From: Pseudomonas fluorescens
GTDB taxonomy: Bacteria > Pseudomonadota > Gammaproteobacteria > Pseudomonadales > Pseudomonadaceae
NCBI RefSeq assembly: GCF_000968015.1
Contig: NZ_LACH01000046.1
Coordinates: 1 to 64,000 of the forward strand
Reading direction: 5' to 3'
Length of the DNA: 64,000 nt
The stretch's first letter is position 1; each line of letters opens with the position of its first letter. The notes beneath the pieces are model-generated. The model was not told the DNA's origin. It saw only the letters and a list, made by a program, of their open reading frames with translations, and made no database searches. Shown here piece after piece: positions 25,376 through 35,051 of the stretch. The position numbers and the translations under genes were made by a program.

Positions 25376-26305
25376 TTACAACGACTCCAGACACCCCGCC
25401 AAATCATTCCCCAACTTCTCCAGCACCTGCTCATACCCCTGAGCGGTCGCCGGCGTGTACCCGCCCAGCGCGTCCAGTTCCGCCAGCTTCACCGGCAGAC
25501 CCGCCACCAGGGTTTCCGCCAGGCGCGGACGCAGAGGCGGTTCGCTGAACACACAAGTTTTGCCGACTTCCTGCAAACGAGCGCGCATCGCCGCAACGTG
25601 CTGGGCGCCGGGCTGGACTTCGGCGGCGACGCTGAATACGCCGGCGTGCTTGAGGCCGTAGGCGTCTTCAAAGTAGTCAAAGGCCTCGTGGAATACGAAG
25701 TACGGTTTGCCCGCGATGCCGGCCAGGCGCGCCTTCAAGCGAAGATCCATGGCATCCAGACGCTCATCGAACGCCTTGAGGTTGCTCTGATAACGCGCGG
25801 CATTGGCCGGATCGGCTGCACTCAAGTCAGCCGCCATTTTTGTGGCGATGACGCGGGCGTTGACCGGCGAAAGCCACAAGTGCGCGTCCAGACTGCCGGG
25901 ACGGTGATCGTGATCATGTTCGTCGGCTTCTTCGGCATGGGAGTGGCTATCTTCGGCGAAACGTCTCAGTTTCAGGCCCGGTAAATCCTGCACGGCGACA
26001 CTGGGCAGCGTACGACCATTCAGCACGCGGGGCAGGAAACCTTCCATGCTCGGACCGATCCAGTAAACCAGATCCACCGATTGCACCTTCCGTATGTCGG
26101 ATGGGCGCAAGGCATAGTTATGAGGCGAGGCACCAGGCGGCAGCAAGACCTCCGGAATCGCCACGCCGTCCTGCACCGCCGCGGCGATCAGCTGTAGAGG
26201 CTTGATACTGGTGAGAACTTTGACTTCGGCCTGAGCTGAACTGATCAGCAGAAAACTTGCGACAAATGCGACAAAGATAGAAAAAAGTCGGGACACGATG
26301 ACCAC
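25376..26305 (-). CDS. znuA: ZnuA, periplasmic zinc-binding protein
   Basis: The protein has up to 309 residues with GTG start at 26305; a second GTG at 26296 is possible. A signal peptide ends ISSAQA. The cluster A-I solute-binding fold has zinc ligands in GASPHNY, DAHLWLSP and VFHEAFDYF and an acidic, histidine-rich loop HSHAEEADEHDHDH typical of zinc carriers. It delivers Zn(II) to ZnuBC. It diverges from zur-znuC-znuB; a Zur-like palindrome is in the 57-base gap. Confidence 0.94.
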   Translation of the reverse strand: MVIVSRLFSIFVAFVASFLLISSAQAEVKVLTSIKPLQLIAAAVQDGVAIPEVLLPPGASPHNYALRPSDIRKVQSVDLVYWIGPSMEGFLPRVLNGRTLPSVAVQDLPGLKLRRFAEDSHSHAEEADEHDHDHRPGSLDAHLWLSPVNARVIATKMAADLSAADPANAARYQSNLKAFDERLDAMDLRLKARLAGIAGKPYFVFHEAFDYFEDAYGLKHAGVFSVAAEVQPGAQHVAAMRARLQEVGKTCVFSEPPLRPRLAETLVAGLPVKLAELDALGGYTPATAQGYEQVLEKLGNDLAGCLESL

Positions 26306-26323
26306 TCGAAGAGGCGAGAACGG

Positions 26324-26336
26324 GTAACATAATAAC
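26324..26336. promoter_or_regulatory. candidate Zur box between znuA and zur
   Basis: GTAACATAATAAC (GTTATTATGTTAC on the other strand) matches a GTTAT-N3-ATAAC type Zur palindrome in eight of ten arm positions. Its place between the divergent znuA and zur starts suits control of both operons. Confidence 0.55.
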
Positions 26337-26362
26337 GTCTCTCACAAAACTCGTCGCCGCTC

Positions 26363-26844
26363 ATGCCTAAAACACCGATTGCCAGCCGTCCCCACGACCA
26401 CTCTCATTGCGTCCATAGCGCATTGTCCGAGGCCGATGCTCTGTGCGCACGTCAAGGCCTGCGCCTGACCGCCTTGCGCCGGCGGGTGCTGGAACTGGTC
26501 TGGCAAAGCCACAAGCCGTTGGGCGCCTACGACATTCTCGCGGTACTCAGCGAGCAGGACGGCCGCCGCGCGGCGCCGCCGACTGTGTACCGTGCGCTGG
26601 ATTTCCTGCTGGAAAACGGCCTGGTACACCGCATCTCCTCGTTGAACGCCTTCGTCGGCTGCAATCACCCGGAACACGCCCACCAGGGCCAGTTCCTGAT
26701 TTGCCGCGAATGCCACGCCGCCATCGAGCTCGAACAGAAATCCATCAGCGACGCGATCATCGGCAGCGCCAAGGATGTCGGATTTGTCGTCGAGGGCCAG
26801 ACCGTTGAAGTGGTCGGCCTCTGCTCGGGTTGCCAGGGGGTTTG

Positions 26845-26845
<1 letters not shown>
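26363..26845 (+). CDS. zur: Zur, Fur-family zinc uptake repressor
   Basis: The protein has 160 residues. A winged-helix N-terminus (RQGLRLTALRRRVLELVW, with TVYRALDFLLENGLVHR) is followed by a metal-binding dimerisation domain with CREC and CSGC, the structural zinc site of Fur-type proteins, and an HPEHAHQ stretch. It should repress zinc uptake genes when zinc is plentiful. It was named np20 in P. aeruginosa. Its stop codon shares one base with the znuC start (TGATG), so it is the first gene of zur-znuC-znuB and is probably autoregulated. Confidence 0.94.
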
Positions 26846-27622
<777 letters not shown>

Positions 27623-27630
<8 letters not shown>

Positions 27631-28411
27631 TTTTCTGCTCTACGCCCTGCTTGCAGGTCTGGCCCTGGCGTTGGTCGCGGGCCCGCTGGGTTCGTTCGTG
27701 GTCTGGCGGCGCATGGCCTATTTCGGCGATACCCTTTCCCATGCCGCGCTGCTTGGCGTGGCGCTGGGTTTTCTGCTGGATGTCAGTCCGACCGTTGCGG
27801 TCACCGTAGGCTGCCTGCTATTGGCAGTGTTGCTGGTGACCTTGCAACAGCGCCAACCGCTGGCGTCCGACACGCTTTTGGGAATTCTCGCACCGAGCAC
27901 GCTCTCTTTGGGTTTGGTCGTACTAAGCTTCATGCACGAAGTGCGGATCGACCTGATGGCTTATCTGTTCGGCGACTTGCTGGCGATCAGCCCGACCGAT
28001 CTGGCCTGGATACTCGGCGGCAGCGCGGCCGTTCTGGCCTTGCTGGTGACGTTGTGGCGGCCATTGCTGGCAATCACGGTGCATGAAGAACTGGCCAGGG
28101 TTGAAGGTCTGCCGGTGGCGGCGTTGCGCTTGACCCTGATGTTGCTGATCGCTGTGGTGATCGCGGTGGCGATGAAAATCGTCGGTGTGTTGCTGATTAC
28201 GTCCTTGCTGATCATCCCGGCGGCTGCGGCACAACGTCACGCCCGGTCACCGGAGCAGATGGCACTGGGCGCGAGCCTGCTGGGTATACTCGCGGTCTGT
28301 GGCGGGCTGGCGCTGTCGTGGTTCAAGGACACCCCGGCGGGCCCATCGATTGTTGTGACGGCCGCCGCACTGTTTCTGCTGAGTTTTGTCCTGCCCCGTC
28401 GAGGGGTGTAG
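27623..28411 (+). CDS. znuB: ZnuB, zinc ABC transporter permease
   Basis: The ATG at 27623 (MADFLLYALLAGLALALVAG) gives 262 residues with about eight membrane helices of the ABC-3 permease family, including the conserved RRMAYFGDTLSHAALLG and SLLIIPAAAAQRHA segments. It forms the inner-membrane channel for Zn(II) with ZnuC and ZnuA. It starts inside the last codons of znuC and ends the operon. Confidence 0.95.
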
Positions 28412-28448
28412 ACTTGCTTGTTTTTTGCGCAAATAGAGAGTCGCAGGA

Positions 28449-29165
28449 ATGAAGCTGTTCGCCTCCCGTTATCTGCCCCTTGTCGCATTTTCGCTGCTAC
28501 TGGGCGCTTGCCAAAGCACGCCACCGGCGGCCACCGAGGCTACCGGTACACGGGCCGCGGCCATCGCGCAGCTGCAACAAAGCCTCGCCAGCAGTGAGCT
28601 GGCGACGGCTGAAGATCAACTCGCTGCCTTGCAGGCCGAGTCGCCGAATGATCAATCCCTTGAGCAATACCAGCGGCAACTGGCCGAAGCCTATCTGCGC
28701 CGCAGCCAGATCGTGCTGCAAAAGGGCGATGTGAATGCGGCTGCCACGGCGCTGAGCCGTGCCCGGTCGTTGATGCCCAAGGCTCCGGCGCTGACTGGCG
28801 GGGTCAACAATGCCATCGTTGATGCCCGCAAAGCTGAACTGGATAGAGCCGAAGCAGCGCTCATGGCTGCCGAAGCCAAGCCACAGGCCAAGGTCATTGA
28901 CCCGACGGCTGAAAGCACCACGGTTGCGTTGAACCTGACCGATATGACCAAGCTTCGTCGCCAGCTGGATGCGATCGCCGCCGATGTGGTGAATTATCAG
29001 TGCGACGTGAGTATTCAGGCACCTCGCACCCAGGACTTCCCGTGGCTGACCACGTTGCTGACCAAGCGCGTGAAGAGGCTCGATGCGGATTTTGACCTGA
29101 ACCTGGAGAAGCAGATTCTGCGCAACGTGCCGGCGCAGATGGTTCTGAGCCCGCGTAAACCTTAA
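28449..29165 (+). CDS. PA5502-type lipoprotein with TPR-like helical region
   Basis: The protein has 238 residues with a lipobox LGAC at about residue 20. It then consists mostly of amphipathic helices, with Ala- and Gln-rich segments such as LATAEDQLAALQAESPN and LRRSQIVLQKGDVNAAATALSRARS that look like degenerate TPR repeats. The C-terminal third (TKLRRQLDAIAADVVNYQCDV) has a single cysteine. No function is known to me; the position after znuB is the same as in P. aeruginosa. It is 37 bases from znuB but not clearly in its operon. Confidence 0.8.
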   Translation: MKLFASRYLPLVAFSLLLGACQSTPPAATEATGTRAAAIAQLQQSLASSELATAEDQLAALQAESPNDQSLEQYQRQLAEAYLRRSQIVLQKGDVNAAATALSRARSLMPKAPALTGGVNNAIVDARKAELDRAEAALMAAEAKPQAKVIDPTAESTTVALNLTDMTKLRRQLDAIAADVVNYQCDVSIQAPRTQDFPWLTTLLTKRVKRLDADFDLNLEKQILRNVPAQMVLSPRKP

Positions 29166-29168
29166 AAG

Positions 29169-29260
29169 CTTCGCGGGCAAGCCTCGCTCCTACAGGTTCG
29201 GTGTCGTTCATTGATGATGTGAACGACTCAAACCTGTAGGAGCGAGGCTTGCCCGCGAAG
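29169..29260. repeat. REP doublet (type C, CTTCGCGGGCAAGCCTCGCT arms)
   Basis: Arms CTTCGCGGGCAAGCCTCGCT plus CCTACAGG are exactly inverted around a 30-base spacer. It lies between convergent lipoprotein and katE 3' ends. This arm sequence is not used by the other REPs in the window. Confidence 0.88.
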
Positions 29261-29285
29261 GCGTCCTCCCTATTGATACAAAACC

Positions 29286-31424
29286 TTAGGCCGGAATCGC
29301 CTTGGCCTTCGGCTCCCTGTCCCACACCCGATGCTGCCCGATCGCGGCAAAAAACGCTTTGATCAGCTTCGCATCCGCACCCACGATCAACCCCGCGTCA
29401 GCCTCAAGCTTCAACACATCCAGCAACTGTTTGGCCTCGCCCTGCAGCGCAATCGCTTTCAAGTGCTTGTACGCTTCCAGCACGTAATGCAGCGCCACGC
29501 CGTCAGTGCTCAACGCCTTGATCGACGCCGCCCCACCGGGCACAAACACCGCGTCGAACGCCACCGAAGGCAAGCCTTCCATCGACGCATCGACCGGCAA
29601 TGCTTTGCCATCGGCGGTGGTCACAGGAGCAGACGTCGGGCCGAGCAGTTTGGCGTGCGCACCTTCGGCCTTCAGCGCTTTCTTCATGGCATCAATCGCT
29701 GCACCATCGACGCCATTGGCTGCCAGAATTGCCACTTTGCGGGTTTTGATATCCGCCGGCAGCAAGTTGGCCTGACTCAGGGCCGGCGAGTGATCCAGTG
29801 AGGTTTTGCGTACTTCGACCGTCCCGGCTTTCGGCGCTGGCAACCCCAGGTTCTGCGCGACACGCTTGGCCAGTTCCAGATCGATGTTGGCCAGGATCTC
29901 ATTCACCTGGCGCGCGCGGATGAACTCCCGCTCAACCTTGCCCAACTCAAAGCTGTAAGCCGAGATGATGTGCTCCTGCTCGTGCTTGCTCATGCTGTGG
30001 AAAAACAGTCGCGCCTGGGAGAAGTGATCGCTGAATGATTCGCTGCGCTGACGGATCTTGTTGGCGTCGATGCGCTCTGGATAACTTTCGAAGCCGCCAT
30101 CCTGGGCTGCCGGCGGCGTTTCTTTCGGCCAACCGCTATCAATGGAGTTCGGCTCGTAGGACGCGCGGCCCTTGTCGATGGTGGTGCGATGCAACGCGTC
30201 CCGTTGACCATTGTGGAACGGCGCCACCGGGCGGTTGATCGGGATCTCGTGAAAGTTCGGCCCACCGAGTCGGCTGATTTGCGTATCGGTGTAGGAAAAC
30301 AATCGACCTTGCAGCAATGGATCGTTGGAAAAGTCGATCCCCGGCACGATATGCCCAGGGCAGAAGGCGACCTGTTCGGTTTCGGCGAAGAAGTTGTCGG
30401 GATTACGGTTGAGGGTCATTTTGCCCAACGGGGTGATCGGCACCAGTTCTTCCGGGATCAGCTTGGTCGGGTCGAGGATGTCGAAGTCGAATTTATGTTC
30501 GTTTTCCTCCTCGATGATCTGTACGCCCAGTTCCCACTCCGGGTAGTCGCCCATCTCGATCGACTCCCAGAGATCGCGACGGTGGAAATCCGTGTCTTTA
30601 CCGGCGAGTTTCTGTGCTTCATCCCACACCAGCGAACAGGTCCCGGCAGTGGGGCGCCAGTGGAATTTGACGAAGCGCGATTTACCTTCGGCATTGATCA
30701 GGCGGAAGGTGTGCACGCCGAAGCCTTGCATGCTGCGCAGGCTTTTCGGGATCGCCCGGTCGGACATGGTCCAGATCACCATGTGCGCCGACTCCGGTAC
30801 CAGAGAGACAAAATCCCAAAAGGTATCGTGAGCTGAACCGCCGGTGGGCATCTCATTGTGCGGCTCGGGTTTCACCGCGTGCACGAAGTCAGGAAACTTG
30901 ATCGCATCCTGAATGAAAAACACTGGCATGTTGTTGCCCACCAGGTCGAAGTTGCCTTCGTCGGTGAAAAACTTCACTGCGAAACCTCGTACGTCCCGCA
31001 CGGTATCGCCCGACCCACGAGGGCCCTGCACCGTGGAGAAGCGGACGAAGACCGGGGTTTTTTGGCTTGGGTCTTGTAGGAACCCTGCCTTGGTCAGCAC
31101 GGAGTGAGCTTCATAGCTCTGGAAGTAGCCGTGGGCACCCGTACCGCGGGCGTGGACGATGCGCTCGGGAATGCGTTCATGGTCAAAGTGCGTGATCTTT
31201 TCACGCATGATGAAATCTTCCAGCAACGATGGCCCGCGAGCGCCGGCCTTCAACGTGTTCTGGTTGTCCGAGACTTTCACGCCCTGGTTGGTGCGCAGGG
31301 CCTGTTCAGTGGCGTCGGAGCGAAATGGCTCCAGGCTGTCGAGCTTGGCATTGGTGTTAGCGCGGTCCGGGGTATCGGTCCCGGCCAGTGCGCTTTTGGT
31401 TGCGGCAGGTTTTTTAGTACTCAT
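29286..31424 (-). CDS. katE: KatE, large-subunit (HPII-type) monofunctional catalase
   Basis: The ATG at 31424 (MSTKKPAATKS) sits behind CGAGGAGTTTTGTCTG; the open frame extends 21 codons further but lacks support. The 712-residue protein has the catalase core with the essential histidine in RIVHARGTGAHG, the asparagine in VGNNMPVFF and the heme tyrosine in RLFSYTDTQISRLG. The last about 150 residues form the DJ-1/class I amidotransferase-like domain (KVAILAANGVDGAA, FDAVFVPGG) that marks large-subunit clade II enzymes. It detoxifies hydrogen peroxide, usually in stationary phase. Its promoter region is the 263 bases shared with divergent metN. Confidence 0.95.
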   Translation of the reverse strand: MSTKKPAATKSALAGTDTPDRANTNAKLDSLEPFRSDATEQALRTNQGVKVSDNQNTLKAGARGPSLLEDFIMREKITHFDHERIPERIVHARGTGAHGYFQSYEAHSVLTKAGFLQDPSQKTPVFVRFSTVQGPRGSGDTVRDVRGFAVKFFTDEGNFDLVGNNMPVFFIQDAIKFPDFVHAVKPEPHNEMPTGGSAHDTFWDFVSLVPESAHMVIWTMSDRAIPKSLRSMQGFGVHTFRLINAEGKSRFVKFHWRPTAGTCSLVWDEAQKLAGKDTDFHRRDLWESIEMGDYPEWELGVQIIEEENEHKFDFDILDPTKLIPEELVPITPLGKMTLNRNPDNFFAETEQVAFCPGHIVPGIDFSNDPLLQGRLFSYTDTQISRLGGPNFHEIPINRPVAPFHNGQRDALHRTTIDKGRASYEPNSIDSGWPKETPPAAQDGGFESYPERIDANKIRQRSESFSDHFSQARLFFHSMSKHEQEHIISAYSFELGKVEREFIRARQVNEILANIDLELAKRVAQNLGLPAPKAGTVEVRKTSLDHSPALSQANLLPADIKTRKVAILAANGVDGAAIDAMKKALKAEGAHAKLLGPTSAPVTTADGKALPVDASMEGLPSVAFDAVFVPGGAASIKALSTDGVALHYVLEAYKHLKAIALQGEAKQLLDVLKLEADAGLIVGADAKLIKAFFAAIGQHRVWDREPKAKAIPA

Positions 31425-31687
31425 CAGACAAAACTCCTCGTTGCGATTCCCGCCGTAGCCAGGACTCTTGAGCAATGCCCCAGGCACGGGCCGGGGGCGT
31501 TTTCGAGTTGCCTAATTAGTGACTGATGACGTTTTGCGGCGTTCCTTTTTTCTAACCTTTGATCGCGTTATTGCCAAATGGAAGGTTGAATGCGGAATAA
31601 ATGCTAATAACCTCTATACGGACAGGCTAAAATGCGCGCCCGGCTAACCGCTGACCCTTTTCCAACGCGCCCCACAAGGTTCGCTAC
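31425..31687. promoter_or_regulatory. divergent promoter region katE / metN
   Basis: This 263-base gap holds no gene. It is AT-richer around 31560-31620. No convincing operator or riboswitch was recognised; AT-rich hexamers (TAATAA, TAAAAT) could serve as -10 elements for metN. Confidence 0.4.
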
Positions 31688-32695
31688 GTGATCGAGTTTC
31701 AAAACGTCCACAAAACCTACCGCGTCGCCGGTAAGGATATTCCCGCCCTGCATCCGACCAGTCTGACGATTGAGAACGGTCAGGTCTTCGGTCTGATCGG
31801 CCATTCCGGTGCGGGAAAAAGTACCCTGCTGCGTCTGATCAATCGCCTGGAAGAGTCCAGTGGCGGCAAGATATTCGTCGACGGCGAAGAAGTCACCGCG
31901 CTCGACGCCAACAGCCTGCGACGTTTCCGTCAGCAAGTCGGGATGATTTTCCAGCACTTCAACTTGCTGGCGTCCAAGACCGTGGCCGACAACGTCGCGC
32001 TGCCACTGACCCTGGCCGGTGAACTGTCGCGCAGCGAGATCGACCGGCGTGTGGCCGAATTGTTGAAGCGGGTCGGCCTGTCCGACCACGCCAAGAAGTA
32101 CCCGGCGCAGTTGTCCGGTGGCCAGAAGCAGCGCGTCGGCATCGCCCGCGCCCTGGCAACCAAGCCGAAAATCCTGTTGTGCGACGAAGCCACCAGCGCG
32201 CTGGACCCGCAGACCACCGCGTCGGTCCTGCAATTGCTGGCCGAGATTAATCGCGAGCTGAAGCTGACCATCGTGTTAATCACCCACGAGATGGACGTGA
32301 TCCGCCGGGTCTGCGACCAGGTTGCGGTGATGGATGCTGGCGTGATCGTCGAGCAAGGTTCGGTCGCCGAGGTGTTCCTGCATCCGAAGCACCCGACCAC
32401 CAAGCGCTTCGTGCAAGAAGACGAGCAGATCGACGAAAGCGAGCAGCGCGACGACTTCGCTCACGTTCCAGGCCGTATCGTGCGTCTGACGTTCCAGGGC
32501 GAAGCGACCTACGCACCGCTACTGGGCACTGTCGCTCGTGAAACGGGTGTGGACTACAGCATCCTGGCCGGTCGTATCGACCGAATCAAAGACGTGCCCT
32601 ACGGGCAGTTGACCCTGGCCGTTACCGGTGGCGACATGGAAGCGGCGTTCGCCCGCTTCACCGCAGCTGACGTCCACATGGAGGTGCTGCGCTGA
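31688..32695 (+). CDS. metN: MetN, D/L-methionine ABC transporter ATPase
   Basis: The GTG start at 31688 gives 335 residues. Walker A GHSGAGKS, signature LSGGQKQR and Walker B ILLCDEATSALDP are intact. The C-terminal about 80 residues form the NIL/ACT-like domain that senses methionine and inhibits transport. It partners with MetI and MetQ encoded directly after it. Its stop overlaps the metI start by one base. Confidence 0.94.
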   Translation: MIEFQNVHKTYRVAGKDIPALHPTSLTIENGQVFGLIGHSGAGKSTLLRLINRLEESSGGKIFVDGEEVTALDANSLRRFRQQVGMIFQHFNLLASKTVADNVALPLTLAGELSRSEIDRRVAELLKRVGLSDHAKKYPAQLSGGQKQRVGIARALATKPKILLCDEATSALDPQTTASVLQLLAEINRELKLTIVLITHEMDVIRRVCDQVAVMDAGVIVEQGSVAEVFLHPKHPTTKRFVQEDEQIDESEQRDDFAHVPGRIVRLTFQGEATYAPLLGTVARETGVDYSILAGRIDRIKDVPYGQLTLAVTGGDMEAAFARFTAADVHMEVLR

Positions 32696-33369
32696 TGGAA
32701 GTCCTGACAAGTTTCTTCGTCAATATCGACTGGTTCGAAATCTGGCTGGCCACCGGCGATACCTTCCTGATGCTCTTCGGTTCGCTGTTGTTCACCGTTT
32801 TGCTCGGCCTGCCCCTGGGCGTGCTGTTGTTCCTCTGCAGCCCGCGTCAGTTGCTGGAAGCCAAGGGCGTCTACGCGATGCTGTCGCTGGTGGTGAACAT
32901 TCTGCGTTCGCTGCCGTTCATCATTCTGCTGATCGTGATGATTCCGTTCACGGTGTTGATCACCGGTACGTCCCTCGGGGTTGCCGGTGCGATTCCACCG
33001 CTGGTGGTGGGCGCTACGCCATTCTTCGCGCGGCTGGTGGAAACCGCCCTGCGTGAAGTGGATCGCGGCATCATCGAGGCGACCCAGGCCATGGGCGCGA
33101 CGACGCGGCAGATCATCACCAACGCCTTGCTGCCGGAAGCCCGCCCGGGCATCTTCGCTGCGATTACGGTGACAGCCATTACACTGGTGTCCTACACGGC
33201 GATGGCGGGTGTGGTCGGCGCGGGTGGTTTGGGCGATCTGGCGATCCGCTTCGGTTACCAGCGTTTCCAGCCTGATGTGATGGTCGTGACGGTGATGTTG
33301 CTGCTGGTGATCGTTCAGGTTCTGCAAACCGTTGGCGACAAACTGGTTGTCCATTTCTCCAGAAAATAA
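32695..33369 (+). CDS. metI: MetI, methionine ABC transporter permease
   Basis: The 224-residue protein has five to six membrane helices and the permease coupling motif EVDRGIIEATQAMGATTRQIITNALLPEA (given here as the EAA loop region near residues 120-150). It forms the membrane channel for methionine. The ATG overlaps the metN stop (TGATG). metQ follows 79 bases later. Confidence 0.94.
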   Translation: MEVLTSFFVNIDWFEIWLATGDTFLMLFGSLLFTVLLGLPLGVLLFLCSPRQLLEAKGVYAMLSLVVNILRSLPFIILLIVMIPFTVLITGTSLGVAGAIPPLVVGATPFFARLVETALREVDRGIIEATQAMGATTRQIITNALLPEARPGIFAAITVTAITLVSYTAMAGVVGAGGLGDLAIRFGYQRFQPDVMVVTVMLLLVIVQVLQTVGDKLVVHFSRK

Positions 33370-33448
33370 AGCGTTCACGTAAATGACAATTGAGCCGGCC
33401 ATTCGCTGGCAGGCGTCGAAGACCGGCGCCGCACAAGGAGTTAGCTGA

Positions 33449-34222
33449 ATGAAAAAACTACTCGTAGCGCTCGCAGCCGTTGCAGCGTTCTCTGCTCAGG
33501 CCGATGAAACCCTGACCGTCGCGGCTACCCCGGTCCCGCACGCAGAAATCCTCGAATTCGTAAAACCGGCCCTGGCCAAAGAAGGCGTGGACCTGAAGGT
33601 CAAAGTCTTCACCGACTACATCCAGCCGAACGTGCAGGTAGCCGAAAAACGTCTGGACGCCAACTTCTTCCAGCACCAGCCGTACCTCGACGAATTCAAC
33701 AAGGCCAAGGGCACCAACCTGGTGGCCGTTGCCGGCGTGCACCTGGAACCGCTGGGCGCTTACTCCAGCAAGTACAAAGCGCTGACCGAGCTGCCAGGCG
33801 GCGCCAACGTGGTGATCCCGAACGACGCCACCAACGGCGGCCGTGCGCTGTTGCTGCTGGCCAAGGCAGGCCTGATCAAGTTGAAGGATTCGAACAACAT
33901 CCTCGCGACCGTCAAGGACATCACCGAGAACACCAAGGACCTGAAATTCCGTGAACTGGAAGCCGCGACCATCCCGCGTGTGCTGACCCAGGTCGACCTG
34001 GCGCTGATCAACACCAACTACGCGCTGGAAGCCAAGCTTGACCCGTCCAAGGACGCGCTGGTCATCGAAGGCAGCGACTCGCCTTACGTGAACATCCTCG
34101 TTGCCCGTCCAGACGACAAGGACAGCGAAGCGCTGAAGAAGCTGATCGCTGCCCTGCACAGCCCGGAAGTGAAAGCCTTCATCCTCGAGAAGTACAAAGG
34201 CGCGGTCGTGCCGGCGTTCTGA
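33449..34222 (+). CDS. metQ: MetQ-type methionine-binding protein with cleavable signal
   Basis: The 257-residue protein belongs to the NlpA/MetQ family, with TVAATPVPHAEILEFVKP at the start and HQPYLDEFNKAKGTNLV. The signal peptide MKKLLVALAAVAAFSAQA has no lipobox cysteine, unlike E. coli MetQ, so the protein should be free in the periplasm. An excellent Shine-Dalgarno (AAGGAG) precedes the ATG. A strong terminator follows the stop. The high Lys and regular codon use suggest strong expression. Confidence 0.94.
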   Translation: MKKLLVALAAVAAFSAQADETLTVAATPVPHAEILEFVKPALAKEGVDLKVKVFTDYIQPNVQVAEKRLDANFFQHQPYLDEFNKAKGTNLVAVAGVHLEPLGAYSSKYKALTELPGGANVVIPNDATNGGRALLLLAKAGLIKLKDSNNILATVKDITENTKDLKFRELEAATIPRVLTQVDLALINTNYALEAKLDPSKDALVIEGSDSPYVNILVARPDDKDSEALKKLIAALHSPEVKAFILEKYKGAVVPAF

Positions 34223-34236
34223 TTCGAAGCAGTAAC

Positions 34237-34272
34237 GAAAAATGGGGCGCATTGAATGCGCCCCATTTTTTT
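34237..34272 (+). terminator. intrinsic terminator of metNIQ
   Basis: ATGGGGCGCA and TGCGCCCCAT form a perfect GC-rich stem, loop TTGAA, followed by seven T residues and preceded by an A-run. It lies just after the metQ stop. Confidence 0.93.
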
Positions 34273-34288
34273 ATGCCTGAAACACCAT

Positions 34289-34401
34289 CCCCTGTAGGAG
34301 TGAGCCTGCTCCGGGCGGCGTTCCGACGATAGCGTCATCACTGCCAACATTGATGTTGAATGTCAGACCGCTTTCGCGAGCAGGCTCACTCCTACAAGGG
34401 G
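34289..34401. repeat. REP doublet (type B, mosaic left arm)
   Basis: The outer arms CCCCTGTAGGAGTGAGCCTG and their complement are intact. In the left arm the inner part is CTCCGGGCGGCGTTCCGACG instead of CTCGCGA. This inner block is shared with the REP at 58531. It lies between convergent metQ and sco 3' ends. Confidence 0.85.
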
Positions 34402-34415
34402 CTATGCGGTGTTAA

Positions 34416-35051
34416 TTATTTGCGGGTAAGCATCACCGGCAACTGCGCGACCAATTTCACGTTGTTCAACGGTGCGCGAATGAACCCACGTTGCGTCCCG
34501 TCCGGCCCGATCACCGCCAGGTTGCCGCTGTGGTCAACGGTGTAGTTCGGCTTGCTGGTGTCCGCCGGAATGAACGGAATGCTCACCGCGTTGGCCAGTT
34601 TCTGAATGTCTTCAACCGACGAAGCCGTCAGCCCTTGGAACTGCGGATCGAAGTAGCCCAGGTACTGCTTGAGCTGATTGGGTGTGTCGCGATTCGGGTC
34701 GACGCTGACCAGAATGATCTGCAACCTGGCCACAGCCTCTGGCGGCAGTTCGCTTTTGATCTGGCGCAGCTGGGCGAGGGTGGTCGGGCAGATGTCCGGG
34801 CAAAAGGTGTAACCGAAGAACAGCAGCGACCATTTGTCTTTCAGCTCGTTGACCGCCACCGGTTTGCCGTTCTGGTCGGTCATTGTCACGGCCGGCAGGT
34901 TGCGGCTTTGCGGTAGCAGAATGATCCCGGCATCGATCAGCGCCGTCGGGTCGCCCTGGCCTTTGCCGGACAGCACTTTGTTGATGGTCAGGCCCAGGAC
35001 CAGCGCGATCAGGGCGACAAGGATGAAGACGGTTTTCTGGGTTCGAGTCAT
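34416..35051 (-). CDS. SCO1/SenC copper chaperone for cytochrome oxidase
   Basis: The ATG at 35051 (MTRTQKTVFILVALIALVLG) overlaps the cyoE/ctaB stop as ATGA; the frame is open far upstream only as a shadow of ctaB. The 211-residue protein has an N-terminal membrane anchor and a thioredoxin-like domain with the copper-binding CPDIC motif (FCPDICPTTLAQL) and a later histidine (VDHSGNL). SCO proteins deliver copper to the CuA site of subunit II. It is the last gene of the cox assembly operon. Confidence 0.92.
   Translation of the reverse strand: MTRTQKTVFILVALIALVLGLTINKVLSGKGQGDPTALIDAGIILLPQSRNLPAVTMTDQNGKPVAVNELKDKWSLLFFGYTFCPDICPTTLAQLRQIKSELPPEAVARLQIILVSVDPNRDTPNQLKQYLGYFDPQFQGLTASSVEDIQKLANAVSIPFIPADTSKPNYTVDHSGNLAVIGPDGTQRGFIRAPLNNVKLVAQLPVMLTRK

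Noticed and set aside
26345..26365. alternative upstream start for zur
   Set aside because: No in-frame start with a better ribosome-binding site; MPKTPIASRP fits the family N-terminus.
31425..31687. SAM or methionine riboswitch before metN
   Set aside because: No multi-stem leader structure or known riboswitch core was visible in the 263-base gap.
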